Source: DASUBV01 sp963822485 (GTDB taxonomy: Bacteria > Actinomycetota > Actinomycetes > Streptosporangiales > Streptosporangiaceae). Taken from it: a stretch of 64,000 nt of DNA. The position numbers were made by a program, and so were the translations under genes. This document shows positions 1 through 6,933 of this stretch, piece after piece. The notes under the pieces are model-generated. The model was not told the DNA's origin. It saw nothing but the letters and a program-made list of their open reading frames with translations, and ran no database searches. How positions within the stretch are numbered: position 1 is the first letter of the stretch; each line of letters starts with the position of its first letter. The stretch lies in NCBI GenBank assembly GCA_963822485.1, contig CAWGHW010000037.1, positions 992,001 to 1,056,000 of the forward strand, written 5' to 3'.

Positions 1-466
1 CGCGGACCCGCTGGGCCCAGCCGAGCGTGTTGGAGGCGAACCCGCCCGGCCGCAGGATCGTCCAGTCCAGGCCGGACTCCCGGACCGCGGCCTCGAACAT
101 GATGAACGGCCGGTACCGGTCCGGCCGCGTCCCGGCCCCCAGCGAGGACAGCAGCACCACCCGCCGTACCCCGCCCGCCCTGGCCACGTCGATGATCTCG
201 CGCGGCCGGTCACCGACGGTGAGCAGGAACAGTGCCTCCGCCCCGTCGAGCGCGGGCTTGAGGGTGTCCGGCTCGGCCAGATCGGCCCGGTGATGCTGGC
301 TGGCCTGGTGGTGCTGGCCGGCCTGGTGGTGCTCGTCGGCCCGGTGGTGCTTGATGCCCGGGTCGGGCGCGTGCCGCGAGACCGCCGTCACCGGCTCCCC
401 CGCCTCGGTCAGCGCCCGCACCAGCGGCCGCCCCACGTTCCCGGTCGCTCCCGTCACCACGATCAT
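1..466 (-). CDS. NmrA-like NAD(P)-binding oxidoreductase (3' end outside window)
   Basis: The protein starts MIVVTGATGNVGRPLVRAL, a Rossmann glycine-rich loop (TGATGNVG) typical of atypical SDRs of the NmrA/azoreductase type, which reduce quinones or sense NAD(P). Later segments (LFLLTVGDRP, VRRVVLLSSLGAG, WTILRPGGFASN) match the family core. The start at 466 has a clear AAGGAG ribosome site 6-7 nt upstream. The gene runs off the left edge, so the substrate region is not visible. Four in-frame hexapeptide repeats of type HHxAxx (nt 278-349) are inserted between the second strand and the conserved LAEPDTL segment, which is unusual for the family. It is divergent from an HxlR regulator, the common redox-sensing arrangement. 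The substrate is unknown. Confidence 0.85.
   Translation of the reverse strand, partial: MIVVTGATGNVGRPLVRALTEAGEPVTAVSRHAPDPGIKHHRADEHHQAGQHHQASQHHRADLAEPDTLKPALDGAEALFLLTVGDRPREIIDVARAGGVRRVVLLSSLGAGTRPDRYRPFIMFEAAVRESGLDWTILRPGGFASNTLGWAQRVR
278..349 (-). repeat. Four 18-bp in-frame repeats coding His-rich hexapeptides
   Basis: On the minus strand the units read HHRADE, HHQAGQ, HHQASQ and HHRADL. Because the first and last units share HHRAD, a single ancestral copy seems to have expanded by slippage without breaking the frame. The result is eight histidines in pairs, within the NmrA-like reductase. Confidence 0.85.
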
Positions 467-534
467 GAACAGCTCCTTCGTGCTTTCTCTGGCCCGCGAT
501 CTGCGGCTCCGGCGACGGTAACAGCCTCGGTATA

Positions 535-546
535 GTAGGTACCTAC
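535..546. promoter_or_regulatory. Perfect 12-bp palindrome between divergent NmrA and HxlR genes
   Basis: GTAGGTACCTAC is a perfect dyad in the 96-bp gap between the divergent starts at 466 and 563. HxlR/DUF24 regulators bind short dyads with GTA/TAC half-sites in the promoters they share with adjacent reductases. This is therefore the best operator candidate. Binding by this regulator is inferred. Confidence 0.5.
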
Positions 547-714
547 AGGAAAGTGACTACCCGTGAAGACCCGTGAAGACCCTGGAGGGCATGTGGCGGA
601 CACTGTGCGTCCGGGCAGGCCGGCCGCGGCGGGTGCCATGCGGCCGGCCCGTCCGGGCCGGCCCGGACGGCCCCGCTGAGTGCCGATCCCCAGCAGGCCT
701 GCCCGATCAGCCCG

Positions 715-1041
715 GTGGTCGACATCGTCTTCAGCCGCTGGACCACGCCGATCCTGTGGGTGCTGCACGAATATGGCCGCCAGCGGTTCGTGGAGCTGGA
801 GCGCCGCCTGGCCTCGATCACGCCCAAGGTGCTGACCCAGCGGCTGCGCCAGCTGGAGCGCGACGGCCTGGTCCGGCGCACCTATTACCCCGAGATCCCG
901 CCCCGGGTCGAGTACGAGATCAGCGACCTGGGCCGCAGCCTGGCCCCGCTGTTCGCCACGCTGGCCCAGTGGTCGGACGCCCACCTGGCCACGGTTGAGG
1001 ACGCCCGCCTGGCCTACGACGCCGCCGACCGGCCCCGCTGA
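715..1041 (+). CDS. HxlR-family winged-helix transcriptional regulator (start uncertain)
   Basis: The segment SRWTTPILWVL, then FVELERRLASITPKVLTQRLRQLERDGLV, then a wing around YEISDLGRSL, is the HxlR/DUF24 DNA-binding domain. These proteins are dimeric redox or quinone sensors. The first usable in-frame start is GTG at 715, but the reading frame is open from 577, and the codons just upstream encode QQACPISPVV, whose Cys sits where HxlR proteins carry their conserved N-terminal redox Cys. A plausible start (GTG 563, after AGGAAAG) lies in another frame, so a single-base change in the CCGG-rich stretch 640-680 may have separated the true N-terminus. It probably regulates the divergent reductase. 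Confidence 0.8.
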   Translation: MVDIVFSRWTTPILWVLHEYGRQRFVELERRLASITPKVLTQRLRQLERDGLVRRTYYPEIPPRVEYEISDLGRSLAPLFATLAQWSDAHLATVEDARLAYDAADRPR

Positions 1042-1115
1042 CGACCCGCTGACCGGCCCCGCTGACCGGGCGCGCTGAGCCGACCGGGACTGGCCAGGCG
1101 GGTTACGGTACGGGA

Positions 1116-1502
1116 GTGGCGACGATGGACGAGGTGGCGCGGGTGGCGCTGGAGCTGCCCGGCGTGACCGAGGAAGAGCGGCACGGCCACCGGACCTGGA
1201 AGGTCGCGGGCAAGGCCTTCGCCTGGGAGCGGCCGTTCAGCAAGGCGGACCTGCGCCGGTTCGGCGACCAGACGCCGCCGGACGGGGAGATCCTGGCCGT
1301 GCGGGTCGAGGACCTGGGCGAGAAAGAGGCCGTGCTGGCGGCCAGCCCGACGGCGTTCTTCACCATCCCGCACTTCGACGGCTACTCGGCCATCCTCATT
1401 CAGCTGCGGCTGGTGTCGCCCCAGCCCCTGCGGGACGCCATCACCGACGGCTGGCTGGCCTGCGCCCCGCCCGCCCTCGCCAGCGACTACCTCAAGCGCT
1501 AG
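1116..1502 (+). CDS. MmcQ/YjbR family protein
   Basis: This 128-residue protein has the pattern of the MmcQ/YjbR (DUF419) family: LELPGVTEEERHGHRTWKV near the N-terminus, a central KEAVLAASPTAFFTIPHF segment and the FDGYSAILIQL stretch before a short helical tail. Members fold like the DNA-binding protein CyaY/YjbR and are small cytosolic proteins of unproven role. GTG 1116 has no Shine-Dalgarno sequence but lies 6 nt after TACGGT (1104-1109), so the message may be leaderless; ATG 1125 is the alternative. The 3' end overlaps the convergent DUF2855 gene by four bases. Confidence 0.85.
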   Translation: MATMDEVARVALELPGVTEEERHGHRTWKVAGKAFAWERPFSKADLRRFGDQTPPDGEILAVRVEDLGEKEAVLAASPTAFFTIPHFDGYSAILIQLRLVSPQPLRDAITDGWLACAPPALASDYLKR

Positions 1503-2548
1503 CCGACGCCGAGCTCGACCAGGTGGGCGCGGTCGGGCTGAACCGCGTTGGCGAGCACCTGCTGGTACACCCGGGCGGCGCCGTCGAGGCCGCGGGCGCG
1601 GTCCAGGCGCAGCCAGGTCGCGGACCGCGCGAAATCAGCCAGGGCCGCGCTGAAGTGCTCCTCCAGGGCGGGCCAGCCCAGCTCCGCGGCCCGGTCAGCG
1701 ATCCGCTGCGGCGCGGAGAACAGCCCGGAGTCCCCGTCTCCCTGATGTGTGCGGCCGGCCACCACGGTCTCGGCCAGCCGGCCACCGAGGTGGCGGCGGA
1801 CGCGGTCGCGCACGGCGGCGTTCCCGGCGATGTCCACGAGCACGGCGTCAGCCGGGGCCAGCGCCTCGACCTCGTCGTAGCCCAGGACCTGGTCGTAGTG
1901 CCGGGCCGCGAAGCCCGCATGCCCGGTCAGCCCGGTGACCGGGATCCCGCGCCGGCGCAGCAGCCAGGCCAGGCCGAGCGCGGCCTTGCTGGAGGCGCTA
2001 GTCACGATGACCGGAGCGGCTGGACGGCCACTCAGGTAGTCGTCGAGCATGAACGACAGCCAGAACACCGGCCGCAGCACCAGCAGCGCGTCGTCGCGCT
2101 CGGTCCCGGCGCCGTCCGCCCACGAATAGACGTTGTACACGCTGGACAGCCCGGACCGGTGCGCCGACTGCTCGGTGAACGTGGCCGGCCGGACCCGGCC
2201 CGCGCGCAGCAGCACGCGGGTGCCCATCGGGACCAGGCCGAGCGCGCGGCGTCCCGGCTCGACGCCCGGCACCGCGCTGGCCACGACACGCAGGTAGCCC
2301 CAGGCCGGGATGCGACCCCAGCCGGGCTCGGCCGGGAACAGGTCCCAGTACCGGGCCGCCTCGCCCAGCAGCGCGTAGGTGATGTTGTTGGCCGAGAACC
2401 CGAACCGCTCGACCTCGAACAGCACCTCGCCCTCACGCGGCTCCCCCGCGCCAGCCGCGACGACGCGGGTCTGGCTCAGGTCTCCGCGGCTGACCTCGAG
2501 CACGCCGCCGCCCCCCAAGACGCCGCCGACCTCGAACACGCCGCCCAT
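1499..2548 (-). CDS. DUF2855 family protein (MDR-like oxidoreductase fold)
   Basis: The 349-residue product matches the DUF2855 family: an N-terminal region with FGFSANNITYALLGEAARYWDLFPA, then WGRIPAWGY, a central LSFMLDDYL segment and a nucleotide-binding-like stretch VIVTSASSKAALGLAWLLRRRG followed by VTGLTG. The family resembles zinc-free alcohol dehydrogenase/quinone reductases without a proven substrate. The start at 2548 follows TAGGGT by six bases and lacks a ribosome site, so leaderless translation is likely. The first 20 residues are Gly/Val-rich and may not be conserved. Alone on its strand, it is tail-to-tail with the MmcQ gene. Confidence 0.85.
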   Translation of the reverse strand: MGGVFEVGGVLGGGGVLEVSRGDLSQTRVVAAGAGEPREGEVLFEVERFGFSANNITYALLGEAARYWDLFPAEPGWGRIPAWGYLRVVASAVPGVEPGRRALGLVPMGTRVLLRAGRVRPATFTEQSAHRSGLSSVYNVYSWADGAGTERDDALLVLRPVFWLSFMLDDYLSGRPAAPVIVTSASSKAALGLAWLLRRRGIPVTGLTGHAGFAARHYDQVLGYDEVEALAPADAVLVDIAGNAAVRDRVRRHLGGRLAETVVAGRTHQGDGDSGLFSAPQRIADRAAELGWPALEEHFSAALADFARSATWLRLDRARGLDGAARVYQQVLANAVQPDRAHLVELGVG

Positions 2549-2577
2549 GGCCTGACCCTAACTTGAACCCGGGCGCC

Positions 2578-3261
2578 TCACGCACCCCGGCCTGCCCGGG
2601 CCAGCAGGCCCGAGATCAGCACCTCCAGCACCTCGCGCAGCGTCGGCGCGAAGTGCAGCCGCAGCACCTCCAGCGACGGGTCGGCCTGGTAGGCCGCCAG
2701 CATGGCCGCCGACGGCTGGGTGTTCGCCCAGACGGCGCCGGCCATCAGCACCGCGGCGCCCGCGAGCCGGAACGCGTCGGGCTCGCCCAGCTCGGGCAGG
2801 CGCTCCAGCAGGAGCTGACCAAGCGCCGCCACGTCGGCCAGCGCGGCCCGCTTGTAGTCCGCCGCCACCTCGGCCGAGACGTTGCGCTCCAGCACCGCCG
2901 ACTGAGCGCTGAGCAGGTCGCACAGCACCGGCCGCTCGGCCAGCGAGGCGGCCAGCGCGGCCGCGAGCTGGTCGCCGCGCTCGGTGGCCGGAGCGCCCGT
3001 GTCCACCGCCTGGCCCAGGTCCCCGGCGAGCTGGGCCAGCCAGTCCCGCCAGGCCGAGTCGAGCAGCACCAGCAGCACCGCCTCGCGGGACTCGAAGTAG
3101 CGCAGCACGTTGGACTTGGCCAGCCCGGCCCGGCGGCTCAGCTCGTTGAGCGTCACCTCGGCCACCGGCATCTCGGTCAGCATGGCGGCCGCGGCGTCCA
3201 GGATGGCCCGACGGCGCAGCTCGCGCTGCTCCTCGCTGCGCGCGCGCTGGAAGGTCACCAT
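2578..3261 (-). CDS. TetR/AcrR-family transcriptional regulator
   Basis: Residues 15-60 form the TetR helix-turn-helix (RRAILDAAAAMLTE through LNELSRRAGLAKSNVLRYFESREAVLL); the rest is the all-helical ligand-binding and dimerisation region. At 227 residues it is of normal length. ATG 3261 lies six bases after TAAAAT (3273-3268, minus strand) with no Shine-Dalgarno sequence, suggesting a leaderless message, and an operator-like repeat sits exactly between that -10 and a weak -35. It is divergent from a short-chain dehydrogenase and the shared gap holds three copies of the same dyad, so autorepression plus control of the dehydrogenase is the likely role. The ligand is unknown. Confidence 0.9.
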   Translation of the reverse strand: MVTFQRARSEEQRELRRRAILDAAAAMLTEMPVAEVTLNELSRRAGLAKSNVLRYFESREAVLLVLLDSAWRDWLAQLAGDLGQAVDTGAPATERGDQLAAALAASLAERPVLCDLLSAQSAVLERNVSAEVAADYKRAALADVAALGQLLLERLPELGEPDAFRLAGAAVLMAGAVWANTQPSAAMLAAYQADPSLEVLRLHFAPTLREVLEVLISGLLARAGRGA

Positions 3262-3273
3262 GCCCTCATTTTA

Positions 3274-3342
3274 CAGACCATCGGTCCCTTGTTTAAAGAC
3301 CGACGGTCTGATACTTTGCAGAAATAACAGACCGCCGGTCTG
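3274..3342. promoter_or_regulatory. Three TetR-type operator repeats in a divergent promoter region
   Basis: Three near-identical dyads of form CAGACCNNCGGTCTG lie at 3274-3288 (right arm degenerate), 3296-3310 and 3328-3342. The first lies between the -35 and -10 of the TetR gene. The second lies between TTGTTT (3289-3294) and TACTTT (3312-3317), a plausible promoter for the dehydrogenase. Spacing and symmetry fit binding of several TetR dimers. Confidence 0.8.
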
Positions 3343-3387
3343 ACACGCGTCACGCAACTCGGAACGAACCGACCCAGGAGGGCCGCC

Positions 3388-4335
3388 ATGTACACCGTCC
3401 CTGATCAGACCGGGAAGCTGGCCGTCATCACCGGCGCCAACAGCGGCACCGGCAAGGAGGCCGCCCGGCGCCTGGCCGCGGCCGGCGCCCGCGTCATCAT
3501 GGCCGTCCGCACGCCCGCCAAGGGCGAGCAGGCCAGGGCCGAGATCCTGGCCCGCCACCCCGAGGCCCGGCTCGAGGTGCGCCGCGTCGACCTGGCCGAC
3601 CTGGCCAGCGTCCGGGAGTTCGCCGACGGCCTGCTGGCCGAAGGCACGCCCGTGGACCTGCTGATCAACAACGCCGGGGTGATGGCCCCGCCGACCCGGA
3701 TGACCACCGCGGACGGCTTCGAGCTGCAGTTCGGCAGCAACTACCTCGGCCCGTTCGCGCTGACCATCCGGCTGCTGCCGCTGGTGCTGACCGCGCCGTC
3801 GCCGCGGGTGGTCACCATGAGCAGCGGCCTGGCCAGCATCGGCCGGATCCGCTTCGCCGACCCGCAATGGGAGCACGGCTACCGGCCCACCCCGGCCTAC
3901 GCCCAGTCCAAGCTGGCCGACCTGATGCTGGCCCTCCACCTGTCCGACCTGGCCGCCCGGCACCGCTGGGACCTGCTCAGCACCGCCGCGCACCCCGGCT
4001 TCACCCGGACCAACCTCCAGACGGCCGGGGCCAGCCTGGGCCGCGACAAGCCCAAGCGCACCGCGTTCAACAGCATCCATATCCTGCCCTCGCAGGACGT
4101 CGAGCCGGGCACCGAGCCGCTGCTGTACGCGGCGACCAGCCCCGACGCCGTGGCGGGCGGCTACTACGGCCCCGGCGGCCGCTTCGGCCTGGTCGGCCCG
4201 ACCACCACGGTGCGGGTCCCGCGCCGGGCCCGCGACGCCGCGACCGCCGCCCGGCTCTGGGCCGAGTCCGAGCGCCTGACCGGCGTCACCCTGGAATCAG
4301 GCCCGGCTCCAGCCCGGCCGGCGACATCCGCGTAG
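3388..4335 (+). CDS. Short-chain dehydrogenase/reductase (retinol dehydrogenase-like)
   Basis: The 315-residue protein has the classical SDR cofactor loop TGANSGTGK (residues 15-23), NNAGVM near residue 93, a catalytic serine segment MSSGLASIG and the YAQSK catalytic Tyr-Lys pair. The Arg-rich segment after the second strand favours NADP(H). The length and the HPGFTRTNLQ segment after the active site resemble the retinol dehydrogenase/WWOX-like SDR group. The start ATG 3388 follows a strong AGGAGG. It is divergent from the TetR gene and probably repressed by it through the three dyads. Its carbonyl or alcohol substrate cannot be told from sequence. Confidence 0.9.
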   Translation: MYTVPDQTGKLAVITGANSGTGKEAARRLAAAGARVIMAVRTPAKGEQARAEILARHPEARLEVRRVDLADLASVREFADGLLAEGTPVDLLINNAGVMAPPTRMTTADGFELQFGSNYLGPFALTIRLLPLVLTAPSPRVVTMSSGLASIGRIRFADPQWEHGYRPTPAYAQSKLADLMLALHLSDLAARHRWDLLSTAAHPGFTRTNLQTAGASLGRDKPKRTAFNSIHILPSQDVEPGTEPLLYAATSPDAVAGGYYGPGGRFGLVGPTTTVRVPRRARDAATAARLWAESERLTGVTLESGPAPARPATSA

Positions 4336-4352
4336 TTTTCTTCGGCCGGCCC

Positions 4353-4380
4353 TGTCGAATTCGTCGCGCCGGCGCGACGT
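4353..4380 (+). promoter_or_regulatory. Candidate ECF42-type promoter overlapping an 18-bp palindrome
   Basis: TGTCGA (4353-4358) is followed after 16 bp by CGACGT (4375-4380), upstream of the DGPF gene at 4424. ECF42 sigma factors are reported to use TGTCGA-type -35 elements with a CGA/TC-type -10 upstream of DGPF genes (my recollection of the literature). The spacer and -10 contain a perfect 18-bp palindrome (4362-4379), which could also form the terminator hairpin of the dehydrogenase gene upstream. Confidence 0.5.
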
Positions 4381-4423
4381 AGGGGTAATAGCAAGAGAGC
4401 CGGCCAGCAAGGGAGACACCGTC

Positions 4424-4789
4424 ATGGCTCAGTACGCGGTCCTGATCTACGCTCGCGACTCGGCGCACGCCCCGGACGCGACACCAGAGGACCTCGAGAC
4501 CTGCGACGAGCACTCCGACGAGTTGCAGGACACCGGCGCGATGGTCGCGGCCTACGCGCTGACGCCCAGGGACCTGGCCACCTCGATCCGCGACGACACC
4601 ATCACCGACGGCCCGTTCGTGGACTCCAAGGAGATCGTGGCCGGCTTCTACGTGCTGGAGGCGCCCGACCTGGACGCCGCCCTGGCCCTGGCCCGGCTCA
4701 ACCCCGTTGTACACGAGGGCGACGGCGGGGGCGTCGAGGTCCGGCCCATCCACAGCAGCTACCTCAAGCCGGGCGCACCCAGCGCTTGA
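4424..4789 (+). CDS. YciI-family (YCII-related, DGPF) protein
   Basis: This 121-residue protein contains the DGPF signature (TDGPFVDSKEIVAGFYVLEA) that defines YCII-related proteins, a ferredoxin-like dimeric fold related to dyp-type and muconolactone-isomerase-like enzymes. The start ATG follows AAGGGAGA. It sits 24 bp upstream of an ECF42 sigma factor; DGPF genes are the standard neighbours and targets of that sigma group, so the pair is probably one autoregulated operon starting at the candidate promoter at 4353. The molecular function of DGPF proteins is not established. Everything seen here is ordinary for the family. Confidence 0.9.
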   Translation: MAQYAVLIYARDSAHAPDATPEDLETCDEHSDELQDTGAMVAAYALTPRDLATSIRDDTITDGPFVDSKEIVAGFYVLEAPDLDAALALARLNPVVHEGDGGGVEVRPIHSSYLKPGAPSA

Positions 4790-4813
4790 CCAGCACAGCG
4801 TGACAAACACAGC

Positions 4814-6073
4814 GTGACAAACACCGAGGCCGTCATCGCCGACACCCACCGCCGGGAGTGGGCGCGGGTGCTGGCCGTGACGCTGCGCTCCGCGCGGGAC
4901 TTCGATCTCGCCGAGGAGTGCGTGCAGGAGGCCTACGCCGCGGCCCTGGAGAGCTGGGGCCGCGACGGCATCCCGCGCAACCCGGCTGCCTGGCTGACCA
5001 CCATCGCCCGGCGCCGCGCGATCGACGCCATGCGGCGGGACGCACGCCTGCGCTCGCGCCTCCCCCTCCTGGTGGACCCAGTGGAACCAGCCGACGAGGT
5101 CGCCATGCCTGACCCGGACTCCGAGTACCTCGATCCCGCCGACGCCATACCCGACGAGCGCCTGCGCCTGATCTTCACCTGCTGCCACCCCGCCCTGGCC
5201 CAGGAGGCCCAGGTGGCGCTCACCCTGCGCCTGGTGTGCGGGGTCACCACCGCGCACATCGCCCGCGCCTTCCTGGTCTCCGAGCCGACCGTGGCCGCCC
5301 GGATCACCCGGGCCAAGCGCAAGATCTCCTCGGCCCGGATCCCCTACCGGATCCCCCGGCCCGCCGAGCTGCCCGCCCGGCTGCGCGCGGTGCTGGCCGT
5401 GATCCACCTGCTGTTCACTGCCGGCCACACCGCGCCGTCCGGGCCGGCCCTGGTCCAGGCCGGGCTGGTGGATCAGGCCCTGCACCTGGCCCGGATGCTG
5501 CGCGAGCTGCTGCCCGACGACGCCGAGGTGCGCGGGCTGCTGGCCCTGCTGCTGGTCACCGACGCCCGGCGCGCGACCCGCGCCGACGACAGCGGCCGGC
5601 TGCTCCGGCTCCCGGACCAGGACCGGTCGCGGTGGGACCGGGCCGCGCTGGCCGAGGCCCACCAGCTGATCGTGGCCAGCCTGACCGCCGGGCCGCCCGG
5701 CCGGTACGTGCTCCAGGCCGCCATTGCCTCGCTCTACGCCGAGGCCCCGTCCTATGACCAGACCGACTTCCCGCAGATCGTGGTGCTCTACGACCGGCTG
5801 CTGGAGGTCTGGCCGTCCCCCGTGGTGGCGCTCAACCGGGCCGTCCCCCTGGCCATGGTCCGCGGGCCGGAGGCCGCGCTGGCCGAGGTGGAGCGGCTCG
5901 AGCGGGACGGCCGCCTGGCCGGGTACCAGTACCTGCCCGCGGTCAAGGCCGACCTGCTGCGCCGGGCCGGCCGCGACCACGAAGCGGCCGCCGCCTACCG
6001 CCAGGCCCTCGCGGTCACGGCCAACGAGGCCGAACGCGCCTTCCTCACCGAGCGGATTGCCGATTATCACTAA
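4814..6073 (+). CDS. ECF42-group RNA polymerase sigma factor with C-terminal TPR-like extension
   Basis: Residues 1-80 hold sigma region 2 (FDLAEECVQEAYAAALESW, then NPAAWLTTIARRRAIDAMRR). Residues 115-175 hold region 4 (LRLIFTCCHPALAQEAQVAL, then a helix-turn-helix ending in SEPTVAARITRAKRKI). The remaining 230 residues are the DUF6596/TPR-like extension that marks group ECF42, here complete (419 aa). No membrane anti-sigma gene is adjacent, as is usual for this group, where the extension is thought to control activity. The GTG 4814 start follows the DGPF gene closely. Predicted role: transcription of its own DGPF operon and related DGPF genes. Confidence 0.93.
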   Translation: MTNTEAVIADTHRREWARVLAVTLRSARDFDLAEECVQEAYAAALESWGRDGIPRNPAAWLTTIARRRAIDAMRRDARLRSRLPLLVDPVEPADEVAMPDPDSEYLDPADAIPDERLRLIFTCCHPALAQEAQVALTLRLVCGVTTAHIARAFLVSEPTVAARITRAKRKISSARIPYRIPRPAELPARLRAVLAVIHLLFTAGHTAPSGPALVQAGLVDQALHLARMLRELLPDDAEVRGLLALLLVTDARRATRADDSGRLLRLPDQDRSRWDRAALAEAHQLIVASLTAGPPGRYVLQAAIASLYAEAPSYDQTDFPQIVVLYDRLLEVWPSPVVALNRAVPLAMVRGPEAALAEVERLERDGRLAGYQYLPAVKADLLRRAGRDHEAAAAYRQALAVTANEAERAFLTERIADYH

Positions 6074-6138
6074 CAAATGGCCGGCACCGTCCGCCTTTGT
6101 TAATCGGCTGGTTCGTGTTTTTGCCCTGGCTCCGCGGC

Positions 6139-6194
6139 GCGAAAGTTTTCGCAGCTAGCCGCCTACCGGGCGGCCCCGAAGGCGTCGTTAGTAT
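6139..6194 (+). promoter_or_regulatory. Inverted repeats and -10 element upstream of the SDR/Gfo pair
   Basis: GCGAAA and TTTCGC (6139-6152, 2-bp centre) form an operator-like dyad. GCCGCC/GGCGGC (6158-6174) forms a small hairpin that could terminate the sigma gene transcript. TAGTAT (6189-6194) lies seven bases before the GTG start at 6202, fitting a leaderless transcript. No good -35 is seen. Confidence 0.35.
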
Positions 6195-6201
6195 TTCCGT
6201 C

Positions 6202-6933
6202 GTGGAGCAACTGGCGGGCCGGGTGGCCGTGGTGACCGGCGGCAGCGCCGGCATCGGGCTGGCCATCGCGACGCGGTTCGCCGCCGAGGGCGCCCGGGTG
6301 GTCATCACCGGCCGCGATCAGCAGGCGCTGGACGCCGCGGTCAGGCAGCTCGGGCCCGGCGCGACCGGTGTTCAGGGTGACGCCGCCGAGCCCGCCGACC
6401 TGGACCGGCTGCGGGACGCGCTGGACCGGGTCGACGTGCTGGTGGCCAACGCCGGGCGCGGCGGCCACATGACGATCGATACCGCTACCGAGGAGCAGTT
6501 CGACGCCACCGCCGACCTGACCTTCCGCGGCACCTACTTCACGGTGCAGCGACTGGCCCCGCTGCTCAGCGACGGCGCCTCGATCGTGCTGATCGCCTCC
6601 ATCGCGGCCAGCAACGGCACCGCCGGCGCCGCGATCTACAACGCCAGCAAGGCCGCGGTCCGGTCGCTGGCCCGCAGCCTGACCGTGGAGCTCAAGGGCC
6701 GCGGCATCCGGGTCAACGCGCTGAGCCCCGGGCCCACGCAGACCGAGGGCTTCACCGCGTTCGCGGCCCGCCGGGGCGAGGCGTTCCTCGAGCAGGTGGT
6801 GGCCGACATCCCGCTGGGGCGGGTGGGCCGGCCCGAGGAGGTGGCGAGCGCCGCGCTGTTCCTCGCCTGCGCCGAGAGCAGCTTTATCACCGGGGTGGAA
6901 CTGGTCGTCGACGGAGGGCTAAGTCAGATCTGA
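6202..6933 (+). CDS. SDR family oxidoreductase
   Basis: A classical 243-residue SDR: TGGSAGIG cofactor loop (near residue 12), VANAGRGG, a serine-rich catalytic strand (IVLIASIAASNG) and YNASK with Tyr and Lys, then the family C-terminus SSFITGVELVVDGGLSQI. The fatty-acyl or sugar type cannot be decided. I chose GTG 6202 because the family N-terminus (MEQLAGRVAVVTGG) begins there; upstream codons are not conserved. A TAGTAT hexamer seven bases upstream suggests a leaderless message. It overlaps the following Gfo/Idh/MocA gene (TGATG), so the two are co-translated and may act on the same polyol or sugar. Confidence 0.9.
   Translation: MEQLAGRVAVVTGGSAGIGLAIATRFAAEGARVVITGRDQQALDAAVRQLGPGATGVQGDAAEPADLDRLRDALDRVDVLVANAGRGGHMTIDTATEEQFDATADLTFRGTYFTVQRLAPLLSDGASIVLIASIAASNGTAGAAIYNASKAAVRSLARSLTVELKGRGIRVNALSPGPTQTEGFTAFAARRGEAFLEQVVADIPLGRVGRPEEVASAALFLACAESSFITGVELVVDGGLSQI

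Noticed and set aside
4286..6076. 596-codon open frame on the minus strand
   Set aside because: It is antisense to the well-supported ECF42 and DGPF genes and its product is low-complexity Gly/Arg/Gln, typical of a GC-rich shadow frame.
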